Origin: Balneolaceae bacterium
GTDB lineage: Bacteria > Bacteroidota > Rhodothermia > Balneolales > Balneolaceae
Length of the DNA stretch: 53,861 nt
NCBI GenBank assembly: GCA_020832285.1
Contig: JAFIFB010000025.1
Location: 1 to 53,861, forward strand
Direction of reading: 5' to 3'
In this document: piece by piece, positions 27,547 through 36,574 of the stretch
Layout: each line of letters begins with the position of its first letter
Position numbering within the stretch: the first letter of the stretch is position 1
The notes under the pieces: generated by a model
What the model was told of the DNA's origin: nothing
The model's input: only the letters and a program-made list of their open reading frames with translations
Databases searched by the model: none
Made by a program: the position numbers and the translations under genes

Positions 27547-29337
27547 ATGAATCTATCGGCTGTTTTGTCCCGGATCAAAAACCAGCTCACCATTTTGCAA
27601 TGGCTGCCGGGGTATACAAAGGAAGATTTAAAAGGCGATCTGAAATCGGGAGTAACCGTTGGGGTAATCGAAATACCTCAGGTGATGGCTTATGCAGTCA
27701 TTGCAGGTCTTTCGCCCATCTACGGCCTTTACGGATCACTGATTCCGCTTCTGATATACCCTCTGTTTGGAACATCCCGCCACCTTGCACTGGGAATTGT
27801 TGCCACCGATATGATTATTATCGCTTCCGGAGCCAGCATGATTGCCGAGCCGGGTACTGACAAATATGTGTCTGTAGTATTGTTGCTTACCATGCTTGTC
27901 GGATTGGTGCATATAGGGCTATCCCTGCTCCGAATGGGATTTTTAGTGAACCTGTTATCCAAACCGGTAGTTTATGGCTTTATGGCTGCCGCTCCCATTA
28001 TTATCGGGTTCAGCCAGCTCGGTAATTTACTGGGGGTTGATCTCGATCGGTCGCAATATATCGGTGTGCTCACTATGCAGATGGTGGATCAGATATCCAA
28101 CATTAACCTGTTTGCCCTGGCTATTGGCGGGACGGGTATACTTTTTCTGGTTCTGCTCAAAAAATATTACCCGCTTTTCCCGCGGGACCTGGTCCTGCTT
28201 GCCGGGGGCGGCTTTGCGATATGGCTAATGAGTATGGAGCGATTTGATATCGACATTATTGGCCCGATTCCCTCCGGCCTGCCTTCGTTCAGCCTGCATG
28301 AAATTACACTCGAGGATGTTCGCCGGCTGGTACCGACCATCACAACCCTCGTACTGATCCAGCTGATGTCCGTTCTTTCACTTGGAAAAACCTTTGCAGC
28401 CAAATACAACTACCCCATTAATTCAAACCGTGAATTTTTTGCATTGGGAATGGCGGGATTTATTGGCAGCTTTTTTCAAAGCCCTCCGATTTCAGGCAGT
28501 TTTTCCCGAACGGCAGTGAGTGAGCAAGCCGGAACCAGGACTCCTTTGTCAAACATGGTGTGTGCATTCATAATCGGATTAACACTGCTGTTTTTTACAC
28601 CGCTTTTTTTCTTTATTCCTATCCCCGCACTGGCTGCAATCATTATTGTCTCAACATTGTCGCTGATTAATGTTCAGGAACTGAAATTCTTTTTTCGAAC
28701 CAAACCAGAAGAGGCTTATATCGCTATATTTACCTTTTTCAGTGTTCTGTTTATCGGGATACAGGAAGGAATATTGCTGGGTGTTGGTGCTTCTCTTTTT
28801 GTGGTGTTATACCGGTCGAGCCGGCCCAATCTCGCTGTTTTGGGTCATGTTCACGGGACTCAGCTCTTTCGTGATATATCCCACAACCCTTCAGCCAAAC
28901 CGATCGAGGAGATTTTGATTCTTCGGTTTGATTCTTCAATATCCTTTAATAATGCTGAGTATATCAAAGATTTTATCATTCACAAAAGTGAGGAAAGAAA
29001 TAAAAAAATACGGGCGATTATCGTGGATGCAAGGAGTATTAATGATCTCGATACAACTGCTATTGAAGCATTTCATTCAGTAACCAATACGCTGAATGAC
29101 TGGAATATTGAACTTCATTTTGCCGGATTGAAGGGACATATACGTGATGTGTTGCTGCGATCCGGGCTGGCCAGACGGTTAGGCGGCACACACTTTCATA
29201 TCGGTATGCATATGGCCGTAAAATATCTGCTGAATAAGTGGGACGAAGCAGATAAGGCAAAACGGACCGGGGAAGAAAATGATACAGAGATCGAACCACC
29301 ACACAGGCTCAGGGATTACTTGAATAATGTGGGTTGA
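27547..29337 (+). CDS. SulP-family anion transporter with STAS domain
   Basis: 596 residues. The N-terminal SulP signature GVTVGVIEIPQVMAYAVIAG and GLYGSLIPLLIYPLFGTSRH is followed by about ten to twelve membrane segments to residue 420. A cytoplasmic STAS domain spans about 455-565 (EILILRFDSSISFNNAEYI, IIVDARSINDLDTTAIEAF). SulP proteins carry sulfate, bicarbonate or other anions across the inner membrane, often coupled to Na+ or protons. The substrate cannot be set from sequence; no sulfate-assimilation or carbonic anhydrase gene is adjacent. It lies between the hisS fragment and the second toxin-antitoxin pair. Confidence 0.92.
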   Translation: MNLSAVLSRIKNQLTILQWLPGYTKEDLKGDLKSGVTVGVIEIPQVMAYAVIAGLSPIYGLYGSLIPLLIYPLFGTSRHLALGIVATDMIIIASGASMIAEPGTDKYVSVVLLLTMLVGLVHIGLSLLRMGFLVNLLSKPVVYGFMAAAPIIIGFSQLGNLLGVDLDRSQYIGVLTMQMVDQISNINLFALAIGGTGILFLVLLKKYYPLFPRDLVLLAGGGFAIWLMSMERFDIDIIGPIPSGLPSFSLHEITLEDVRRLVPTITTLVLIQLMSVLSLGKTFAAKYNYPINSNREFFALGMAGFIGSFFQSPPISGSFSRTAVSEQAGTRTPLSNMVCAFIIGLTLLFFTPLFFFIPIPALAAIIIVSTLSLINVQELKFFFRTKPEEAYIAIFTFFSVLFIGIQEGILLGVGASLFVVLYRSSRPNLAVLGHVHGTQLFRDISHNPSAKPIEEILILRFDSSISFNNAEYIKDFIIHKSEERNKKIRAIIVDARSINDLDTTAIEAFHSVTNTLNDWNIELHFAGLKGHIRDVLLRSGLARRLGGTHFHIGMHMAVKYLLNKWDEADKAKRTGEENDTEIEPPHRLRDYLNNVG

Positions 29338-29421
29338 GTTTTTAAAAAAGGGATCGGCAGGAAATTTGCGCCTTTTACGTGGATGTAATTTGTGATGGTT
29401 AAAATGGTTTTCAGTTTTAAG

Positions 29422-29445
29422 CCATCAGCTATTAGCTGTCAGCAA
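29422..29445. repeat. Single copy of an AGCTATCAGCTGTCAGC-type dispersed repeat
   Basis: ccatcagctattagctgtca resembles the arms of the inverted pair at 52615-52755. It lies in the spacer after the SulP gene. Confidence 0.5.
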
Positions 29446-29584
29446 CGACAGACGCAGGCACGGTAGAATTTGTTGAAAAAGCTCATGCCGCCCCAGTTGA
29501 TTGCAAAAACCGTTAGAGGAAATCTGATAAAGGTTTTGTATTATTTGTAGTATATGTATTACAAATAATATAATTGAAACCATC

Positions 29585-29803
29585 ATGCCCGTAACTGTAA
29601 GACTCAAACCGGAAGATGAAAAACGGCTGGAAAATCTCGCGAAACTGACCGGACGTACAAAATCTTACTACATCCGCCAGGCCATTGAGGAGAAGCTGGA
29701 TGAGATGGAGGATATCTACATAGCCGAACAGCGCATTGAACAACCGGAAGAAAAACGCTGGTCGTTGGAAGAACTGATGAGGGGTGATGACCTGGAAGGT
29801 TGA
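29585..29803 (+). CDS. Ribbon-helix-helix antitoxin (RelB/CopG-like)
   Basis: 72 residues. The N-terminal MPVTVRLKPEDEKRLENLAK followed by TGRTKSYYIRQAIEEKL is a typical ribbon-helix-helix DNA-binding fold. The acidic C-terminal tail (EQPEEKRWSLEELMRGDD) is the usual toxin-binding part. The gene overlaps the downstream toxin, so the pair is one operon, normally repressed by the antitoxin or the complex. A palindromic word ttgtattatttgtagtatatgtattacaaat lies just upstream (about 29536-29566) and could be its operator. Confidence 0.88.
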   Translation: MPVTVRLKPEDEKRLENLAKLTGRTKSYYIRQAIEEKLDEMEDIYIAEQRIEQPEEKRWSLEELMRGDDLEG

Positions 29804-30053
29804 ATTTGACAACCGGGCCCGCAAAGAGCTCCGGAAACTGGACCCCGAAACTCAAAAGCGGCTACTAACCTGGATTTCGGAAAACCTGATTGGCGATGAC
29901 GATGCCCGTGACAAGGGTTCCGCGCTGAAAGGCCGTTTCAGGGGGTTATGGAGATACCGTGTTGGAGACTACCGCGTGGCGTGTCAAATAAAAGACGAGG
30001 AAGTCTTAATTCTCATTCTAAGAATTGCCCATCGAAAGGATGTTTACGACTGA
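29787..30053 (+). CDS. RelE-family toxin
   Basis: 88 residues from ATG 29787 (a GTG one codon earlier is possible). RelE fold: TWKVEFDNRARKELRKLDPE, then LKGRFRGLWRYRVGDYRVAC and a final strand VLILILRIAHRKDVYD with the His-Arg-Lys cluster typical of ribosome-dependent mRNA interferases. It overlaps the antitoxin gene by 17 bp. Expected to cleave mRNA when the antitoxin is degraded. The position next to hisS and the hisS fragment suggests it entered with a mobile segment; that is an inference. Confidence 0.9.
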   Translation: MTWKVEFDNRARKELRKLDPETQKRLLTWISENLIGDDDARDKGSALKGRFRGLWRYRVGDYRVACQIKDEEVLILILRIAHRKDVYD

Positions 30054-30159
30054 TAGGCTGTAAATCGAACTTAGATTACATAATTGACGAATTTTTCAAG
30101 CATCAACATACAGGGGCATCATCTGGCTGGATATACTTGATATATTTGCCCACAACCAA

Positions 30160-30190
30160 ATTTCTTGGTGAGAAATGCGGGCCAAAGATT
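30160..30190. repeat. Short palindromic word tttcttggtgagaaat (copy 1)
   Basis: A ttcttggtgagaaatgcgg word at 30161-30180 recurs in similar form at 37972-37990 (tcttggtgagaaatccgg). Both are intergenic, suggesting a dispersed short repeat. Confidence 0.5.
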
Positions 30191-30235
30191 TTGAATTGCA
30201 AAAGGGCACTATTCTTAGAGATCTGATCAGTTCTG

Positions 30236-31504
30236 TCAGGCAGACTGCTCTGCCAACAGATTTGAAATCTCCTCAAATGAAAGTGCCTCTTCCTTACTCT
30301 CCTTCATATCCCTGAAGGTAAATTTTCCTTCATTCAGTTCATTTTCACCCACAATGATGGCATAACGGGCATTTTCGCGATTGGCATCTTTCATCTGGGC
30401 TTTCATCGAGCGGCCCATGTAATCCATTGTGGCGGAGACACCTTTTTCACGAAGCTTGGGAAGCTGCTTTAAACCCCATCTGCGGGCGTGATCACCGAGG
30501 GTAACGATGTAAACATCCACCTCTTTTTCTCCGCCGAGGTCAATTCCCAGTTCCTCACAAGCGATAAAAAGGCGCTCTATTCCTGCGGCAAAACCAACGG
30601 CCGGTGTGGGTTGGCCGCCAATTTCTTCAATCAGCAGGTCGTAGCGGCCTCCGCCGGCAAGGGCATCCTGGGCGCCCAGATCAGGGCTGATCAGTTCAAA
30701 GGCGGTCTGTGTGTAATAATCCATGCCGCGCACCAGGTAGGGATCCTCTTCAAAGGAGATTCCAAGATCTGTCAGATACTCTTTCACTCTGCTATAATGG
30801 CTCACGGATTCTTCGTTCAGATAATCGGTGATCAGAGGAGCATTTTCGATTAAGGGCTGATCTTCTTCCTCCTTTGAATCGAGGATACGAAGCGGATTTT
30901 TTTCGAATCGTTTCTTGGAGATCTCACTAAGTTTTTCGTAATTCGGTTTGAGGTAAGTTCTCAGTGCATCTTTGTAGGCTTCCCTGCTGTCAGGATCTCC
31001 TATGGAGTTGAGCTTCAGTGTGGTGTTTGTGATGCCAATTTTGTGGTAAATGTGAATCATAAACGCGATCACCTCCACGTCGGACACGGCATCGCTGCTT
31101 CCGATTACTTCCACACCAAATTGATGGAACTGTCGCTGCCGACCTTTTTGCGGGCGCTCGGCACGAAACATGGGTCCGATGTAGTAAAGTTTTTGCGATC
31201 CTCCGCGCTGATCGAGGTGATTCTCCACATACGCCCGAACCACCGGTGCGGTTAGCTCAGGCCGGAGCACATAATTATCATCTCCCCGGCTGAAGGCAAA
31301 AATCTCTTTTGAGACGATGTCCGTCAGTTGCCCCAGCCCGCGCACGATCAGTTCGGTCTGTTCCATGATAGGAGTGCGAATCTCCTCAAAATTAAATTTA
31401 TGCGCCTCCTCCCGGATCAAATTTTCTAAAAATTGCCATTTACGAATCTCATCGGGAAGAATGTCCACCATACCGAGGTGGGTAGAATATTTTGGCTGCG
31501 CCAT
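30236..31504 (-). CDS. hisS: Histidyl-tRNA synthetase
   Basis: 422 residues, the usual length of bacterial HisRS. It charges tRNA-His with histidine using ATP. Class II motifs: motif 2 MFRAERPQKGRQRQFHQFG, the histidine-specific LVRGMDYYTQTAFE, motif 3 PAVGFAAGIERL. A C-terminal anticodon-binding domain (about 330-422) ends GENELNEGKFTFRDMK and SFEEISNLLAEQ. A decayed partial copy lies at 27066-27307. The start ATG 31504 gives the standard N-terminus GMVDILPDEIRKWQFLE. Confidence 0.97.
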   Translation of the reverse strand: MAQPKYSTHLGMVDILPDEIRKWQFLENLIREEAHKFNFEEIRTPIMEQTELIVRGLGQLTDIVSKEIFAFSRGDDNYVLRPELTAPVVRAYVENHLDQRGGSQKLYYIGPMFRAERPQKGRQRQFHQFGVEVIGSSDAVSDVEVIAFMIHIYHKIGITNTTLKLNSIGDPDSREAYKDALRTYLKPNYEKLSEISKKRFEKNPLRILDSKEEEDQPLIENAPLITDYLNEESVSHYSRVKEYLTDLGISFEEDPYLVRGMDYYTQTAFELISPDLGAQDALAGGGRYDLLIEEIGGQPTPAVGFAAGIERLFIACEELGIDLGGEKEVDVYIVTLGDHARRWGLKQLPKLREKGVSATMDYMGRSMKAQMKDANRENARYAIIVGENELNEGKFTFRDMKESKEEALSFEEISNLLAEQSA

Positions 31505-31596
31505 TTTTTGATTTTCGGATATCAGTTATGAGTGAACTTCGAGGGGCAAAGATACGGCGAGTTTTGGAAAGATAGTAAGAGAAGGATACCCGTTTA

Positions 31597-31720
31597 AAAC
31601 AGAGAAACCGAAAAACCGACAAACTGAAAAAGTGAAAAGTTTGGGTTGAGCAAAGAGATTGGGTAAGGAATTACTTTATCGGTTGGACATTTCTCTGTTT
31701 CTCTGTTTCTCTGTTTTTCG
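31597..31720. repeat. Inverted, internally repetitive CTCTGTTT tract
   Basis: ctctgttt occurs about three times in tandem near 31693-31716. A complementary aaaacagagaaacc word lies at 31597-31610. Together they form an imperfect inverted repeat in the spacer between hisS and the metallopeptidase gene and could act as a loose bidirectional transcription barrier. Confidence 0.55.
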
Positions 31721-31785
31721 TTTTTAATAATTTCGGCCGTTCATCTAATGAATAAATTTTTATGGTTAATGTCTGGAGGTGTGGG

Positions 31786-34731
31786 TTAAAATGGAACCAC
31801 AGCCCGTATGCGGTAATAAATATCCGGATCATGGCTTCCGAATAGTTGATTTGCGGGCTGGGCAATACCCAAGGCGTGAGTAACACCAACTCCGAAGAAT
31901 CTCACTTCATTTTTGATTTCAGCACCGGCTCCCCATCGTTGTTCTGTACCGTTATTCCCTTCCTGGTCTGTGGCATTCCACACAATCCCGGCATCGGAAA
32001 AAAGCGCCAGTGAGGTAGCTCCGAAACTCATAATGCCCAAAATGGTGGTTTCAAGTGAGGAGAGGAAGGGCACCCTGTACTCCATGCTTCCGAACAGAAC
32101 CCGATTTCCCGAAACAAACTCCCGGTACCCTCTTACACGTTCGGAATCCTGGAAAAGCTGGACAAAAAATTGCTGAGGCAGGCTGACGGTTATATTGTCG
32201 TAATGGGAAAATCCGATGTAATCCTGTGGCAGCAGCTCCCCCCATTGCTGCTGATATCTTCCCTGAAGATAAATTCTGTGCAGACCGACAGACGGAAGCA
32301 CGGTAAAGGCGTTCAGATCGGCTGAAAGAAAACGCACATCCGATCCCAGGATTTTATCGGCACCAAGCAGACTCACTTTCAGCCCGTTTCCGTCCAGCGG
32401 GTGGATTCCGTTATCACGCCACGGACGCTGTTTTTTGAGGGTCCACTCCAGACTCAGGTCAGTTTGTCTACCCTTCACCGGATTGGGGATCGGCTGTTCT
32501 TCGAACCGGCTGGAATTGAGCGGATTCACTAAGATATGGCGTAATCTCACTTCCAGGTTTGAGCCGCGATAGGAGCCGCTGAAGAGGTCCAGAGGCCAGG
32601 TGAGGGTTAGCTGTCCGCCGGTAAGCTCCTGAATCAAAAACCGGTTGCCGTAAAACTTTGAGTTGCCCGGAGCCCGGTATATGGATAGCAGAGATGTGGG
32701 ATAAAACTGATTGTTCATGTAATTGATAGTACCGTAACTGTGCCGGGAAGGATTTGCAACTGACACCCAGCCAAGTGCAGAAAAAAGATGATTACCCATC
32801 GGCTCCACCCAGTTTGTAGTGGCAAACAGGCCCCAGTTATCTTTGCCCGCAATGTAGGGTGCTGCTAAAGAAACAACGTGTGTAATGTTATTGAGAGAAC
32901 TGTAGCGGTAGCGGTTCAGGATGAGAGATTCATCGGCCTGTATGTTGAAGGGGATTTCATTGGGGGGCGATTTCATCCTCCAGCTTGAGTAGGCTTCGGG
33001 CAGATCCAAAGGTGTTGCTTTGGCACTGCGTTTGGCATCTACCCAGTAGAGGTAGTCGCGGCGTTTGGTTTCACTGGCCTGGATCAGAAGTTTTTCGGTT
33101 TCGAGGGTGTCTGATTCAGCTATCCATCCAAATACTTCTCCGCCGGTAAAGAGATTCGTGACCCTCCGGGTTGAATCTGTTTCAAAATCATAAATAAAGA
33201 CATTAGGCACATCATCCCTCAGTGAAGTAAATGCTATTTTATTCCGGTCGGGACTTAGCACCGGCCTGCGGTTGTCAATCTGGCCTTCATCCAGAATCTG
33301 TTTAAAACCGGTATCAGGATCGAGCAGAATCAGGTTCCGGTTGCCGTTTTCATCGAACCGGTAGATGAGCCATTTTTCAAGATGATCTATCCAGCGGGAC
33401 CAGTGTAGCTGGATATCCCCTTCATAGGAGGTGACCCGATTTTCGATACCGGTTTCCAGGTTCAGTGTGAACAGATTGCCGGTGCCGTCTTCGTTCACGA
33501 TATAGCTGATTTCATGCTCTCCGGGGCCGGGCGCGGGGAACATGGCACGCCGGTTTTGGGTGAGTTGGGTTTCGCGCCCGGTTTCTGTATTGAGCTGAAA
33601 GATATCATTCAGTAATGCCGAGCGTTCACCCCGGACTCTTCGCGAATAGTAAATCTTTTTTCCGTCTGAACTCCAGTTCAGGTCGGGATTGATGGCTCCT
33701 TCGGCCAATCGGGATGATTTCAGGGTGGAATCATTTTTTACAACATGAAGATATCGCACCGGCCTTCTTATCGACGGCATGGAGAGCACGGCAATGAGGC
33801 TGTCACCGGGACTGACGGCCATATCAAAATAAAACTGACCCGGAAGCTGAAAACGTTCGGAATTGAGCGAGTCGGTCCGCTCCATCTGGGAAGCCATCGT
33901 ATTGTAATGAACATTCATGTGCTTTCGCCACTCTTCATAGAATTCATTGTATCCGCCGTCAACATGCTCGCGGAATGCTTCATCAAAATCGTGATATTCG
34001 AAAAGGCCAAATCGTTTGTTTCGATGAGCCATCATATCTGTGAGAGTGCTGTCGCCATACTTTTCGGTGAAATAACGAAGCTGGGAATTGCCCACGGCGT
34101 ACATCAGGCGTCCGTCTTCGATAGACTGATCGCTTCGGTATTCAGGTCGGCTGTCGAAAATTGCTTTTCGGAGCCAGCGGTCGCCTCTTTGGGAATTCCA
34201 GGTTTCGGTTTGATATTGCGCAATTCCTTCGGTCCAGAAAATGGGAGTGGGCCTGCCGAGGGAGTAGTTGAGAAGCCCCATGTTCGACCACACGGCGTTG
34301 AAATGAAAAATGTGAGCCAGCTCGTGGGCGATCACATGTCTCAGCCATTTTGCCTGTCCGGTTCGTGATACGCTGAAGTCGTTCAGGTTTACCCAGATCA
34401 TGGTATAGCCGCGTCCGATGGGGTTGGCAAAGCCGTTGCTGATTTCATCAATGTCGGCAAGATAAATCCTGACTTTAACTGGAAGTTCAACTCCCATATT
34501 TTTCGACAATGCGCGGTAACTCTCTTCAGCAATGGCAGCCGCTTCTGCTTCGATCCCTGAAATGCGCTCGGGATAGATGATTTCGAAATGTTCGGTTTCG
34601 GCTACCTGCCAGTTAAGGTAAGGGTGATTCCGGTTGTTGAATACATTAAATCCCTGGGCGATAACCTCCCCTGTAGAAAGGCACAAAAAAAGAAATAAGA
34701 GGGCTTTATTTAAAGTATGTTTGGGAGGCAT
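31786..34731 (-). CDS. Outer-membrane gluzincin-like metallopeptidase with TolB-like propeller and barrel
   Basis: 981 residues. A signal peptide (about 1-26, ending EVIAQ) is followed by a zinc peptidase domain with HELAH at 136-140 and a downstream glutamate in FWTEGIAQY (E168), the gluzincin pattern. Residues about 280-560 contain TolB/WD40-like strands (SPDRNKIAFTSLRDD, DLNWSSDGKKIYYSRR). The C-terminal third, about 620-981, alternates aromatic and polar residues and ends in VVPF, as expected for an outer-membrane beta-barrel. This architecture occurs in Bacteroidota as a surface or periplasmic protein of unknown role. Transcribed divergently from the SPOR protein gene. Confidence 0.85.
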   Translation of the reverse strand: MPPKHTLNKALLFLFLCLSTGEVIAQGFNVFNNRNHPYLNWQVAETEHFEIIYPERISGIEAEAAAIAEESYRALSKNMGVELPVKVRIYLADIDEISNGFANPIGRGYTMIWVNLNDFSVSRTGQAKWLRHVIAHELAHIFHFNAVWSNMGLLNYSLGRPTPIFWTEGIAQYQTETWNSQRGDRWLRKAIFDSRPEYRSDQSIEDGRLMYAVGNSQLRYFTEKYGDSTLTDMMAHRNKRFGLFEYHDFDEAFREHVDGGYNEFYEEWRKHMNVHYNTMASQMERTDSLNSERFQLPGQFYFDMAVSPGDSLIAVLSMPSIRRPVRYLHVVKNDSTLKSSRLAEGAINPDLNWSSDGKKIYYSRRVRGERSALLNDIFQLNTETGRETQLTQNRRAMFPAPGPGEHEISYIVNEDGTGNLFTLNLETGIENRVTSYEGDIQLHWSRWIDHLEKWLIYRFDENGNRNLILLDPDTGFKQILDEGQIDNRRPVLSPDRNKIAFTSLRDDVPNVFIYDFETDSTRRVTNLFTGGEVFGWIAESDTLETEKLLIQASETKRRDYLYWVDAKRSAKATPLDLPEAYSSWRMKSPPNEIPFNIQADESLILNRYRYSSLNNITHVVSLAAPYIAGKDNWGLFATTNWVEPMGNHLFSALGWVSVANPSRHSYGTINYMNNQFYPTSLLSIYRAPGNSKFYGNRFLIQELTGGQLTLTWPLDLFSGSYRGSNLEVRLRHILVNPLNSSRFEEQPIPNPVKGRQTDLSLEWTLKKQRPWRDNGIHPLDGNGLKVSLLGADKILGSDVRFLSADLNAFTVLPSVGLHRIYLQGRYQQQWGELLPQDYIGFSHYDNITVSLPQQFFVQLFQDSERVRGYREFVSGNRVLFGSMEYRVPFLSSLETTILGIMSFGATSLALFSDAGIVWNATDQEGNNGTEQRWGAGAEIKNEVRFFGVGVTHALGIAQPANQLFGSHDPDIYYRIRAVVPF

Positions 34732-35128
34732 GCGAAAATAAGCAAGATTGAAGCTTTATTTAACGAAAATCAGATAGATTGTTAAAGAACAAATTTTGTG
34801 TTCAGATAGTGTTCTTTATTTTTGTGTTGATGTATAGTTTTGAACAGTATAATGTATTTTTTTATTTACTTTTGTTCTGAAAATCGAAGTGTGCTTATGA
34901 TTTTTTTGAAGTGAACAGGTATTTTCGGTTTTAAAAGTATTTTCTCCGTCGGATAGTATGTGGCATGAAACCATAATTATTACAGTATTTAAGCAACAGC
35001 AAAAGAAAGAGTTGAATTACAGATAATACCATCCGGTTTTTTATTTAAGGAAAAAAGAAAAAACAGCAAAAGTCGGTTTTTTAAAAGTTTGTGGAATATT
35101 TCAGCAATATAGAGTTAGCTAATAAAAT
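34732..35128. other. Divergent promoter region, 397 bp, AT-rich
   Basis: Lies between two divergent envelope-protein genes, with promoters for both expected. It has long A/T tracts (for example 34856-34870 and 35040-35075). No clear operator or small RNA was recognised. Confidence 0.4.
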
Positions 35129-36439
35129 ATGAACCCCATTTCCAAAATTGTAAAATTCAGCAGGATGACTTCGCCATTTTTTTGCGGGTTAATTTTTTTT
35201 ATTCTGCTTTGTCCGGATGCTTCAGCACAAGAGGAGCCGGGCCGTTTAAGTATTGGGCTTTTGGGTGGAGTTACCTATGGAAATCTTAATTCGGCGGGGC
35301 AGTCTTTTTTCGATGGGCGGTCATCCATTGAGCTTGAAAAAGATATTTATTTTTCAGGCGGAATCAATCTGAGATATGCTCTTTCTCCTTTAGCGGCAAT
35401 TCAGGCAAATGTTGTTGCAGGTAATTTGTCGTTTTCCGGATATTCAGAGGTTCCGCATGATCTGCTTTTCGACAACCGCTATCTGGCCACATTTCTTTCC
35501 GGGCAGGTCAATCTTCTGAGACTTTTGGGAGGGACTTCAGATTCGTTTCAGGTTTTTGGCAGTGCGGGATCGGGTTTTCTGTTCAATAATGCTGATGTGC
35601 ACAGACTGGATCAGGCTGAGGGCTGGGTAAACGTTCCGGAAGCCGAACTCAAAAACCAGGCTATTGTGAATAGTCTTGGGACAGGCGTGCGGATGAATGC
35701 AATCCGGAAGATTGACTTTTTCCTGCAGTATGATTACTACTTGTCCACGAGCGACCTTGTTGATGGATATGCAGTGGCCGAATTTACTGGTTCAGATCGC
35801 TATATAAGTACTTCAAACCGATGGTCTGCATTCTCTTTTGGATTTCAGATAAAGCTGGGCGGAAATCTTCCTGATGCTGACTGGTATCATTCCCCTGCAC
35901 CGACTGCACAACCACCACTTCGGCTGGCAGCGGCTCCCGCACCAGAGATATCTGCTGATAATTACTCAGACGAAATCGCTCATCTTACTTCAAAAATCGA
36001 GCTTATTACTTCAGAAATGGAACAACTTCGTGCAAATGCAGATTCCCTTCAAACAGCTCCGCCACCAGCCCCCGTACAAGTCAGAGAAACTGAATCCGGG
36101 GTTACCACTGTCCAGCTACAGGTACTAAGAGATGAAATCAGCGAAATACGCGGCTCTATGGAACAGAGCTATGGACTTTACGGGAATGCAATAACTTTTG
36201 CAAATGACGGATATACAATAATTGTTCATTCGCTCAGTAATTATGAACTTGCTGAAAATGCCGCAGAAAATCTTGAAAGTCAGGGGTACAGGGCGCTGCT
36301 TCTTCCTGTAACAATTGATGGTGTGCGATATACCAGGGTTGGGCTCGGTCAGTTCCGCACTCAGGCTGAAGCCAGGAGTGCCGGAATGAGTTTAACTGCA
36401 CTTTTTGGTGATGACTATTTTATTCAGCCTATTCGATAG
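35129..36439 (+). CDS. Outer-membrane beta-barrel protein with C-terminal SPOR domain
   Basis: 436 residues. A signal peptide ends PDASAQ (about residue 34). Residues about 38-250 look like a beta-barrel porin-like domain (RLSIGLLGGVTYGNLNSAGQ, SAFSFGFQIKLGG). Then comes a Pro-Ala-rich linker with a short coiled coil (about 285-330), and a SPOR domain at about 355-436 (DGYTIIVHSLSNYELAENAA, TRVGLGQFRTQAEARSAG). SPOR domains bind denuded peptidoglycan strands, often at division sites, so the protein may tether the outer membrane to septal wall. A barrel fused to SPOR is less usual than a lipoprotein with SPOR. Confidence 0.8.
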   Translation: MNPISKIVKFSRMTSPFFCGLIFFILLCPDASAQEEPGRLSIGLLGGVTYGNLNSAGQSFFDGRSSIELEKDIYFSGGINLRYALSPLAAIQANVVAGNLSFSGYSEVPHDLLFDNRYLATFLSGQVNLLRLLGGTSDSFQVFGSAGSGFLFNNADVHRLDQAEGWVNVPEAELKNQAIVNSLGTGVRMNAIRKIDFFLQYDYYLSTSDLVDGYAVAEFTGSDRYISTSNRWSAFSFGFQIKLGGNLPDADWYHSPAPTAQPPLRLAAAPAPEISADNYSDEIAHLTSKIELITSEMEQLRANADSLQTAPPPAPVQVRETESGVTTVQLQVLRDEISEIRGSMEQSYGLYGNAITFANDGYTIIVHSLSNYELAENAAENLESQGYRALLLPVTIDGVRYTRVGLGQFRTQAEARSAGMSLTALFGDDYFIQPIR

Positions 36440-36453
36440 TTCACTCTTTTTTT

Positions 36454-36506
36454 GGGTTCAGATTTTTGAATTATAAAATTTTCAAAAAAGAAACTGAACC
36501 GTTTTA
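36454..36506 (+). terminator. Hairpin between the SPOR gene and mgtE
   Basis: ggttcag (36455-36461) pairs with ctgaacc (36494-36500), and inner tttttgaa pairs with ttcaaaaaa, followed by gttttatt. It is placed as expected for a rho-independent terminator of the SPOR gene, although the 5' part of mgtE's leader could use it too. Confidence 0.6.
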
Positions 36507-36574
36507 TTAAGTACAGTTTCGGTTTGCCAAATAATGAAAACCGTTTTACTAATACTAACTTAACCTGCTCCCTA

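Noticed and set aside
30236-31504. Possibility that the intact hisS is the acquired copy and the fragment the native one
   Set aside because: Cannot be decided from one window; kept only as a check in the related finding.
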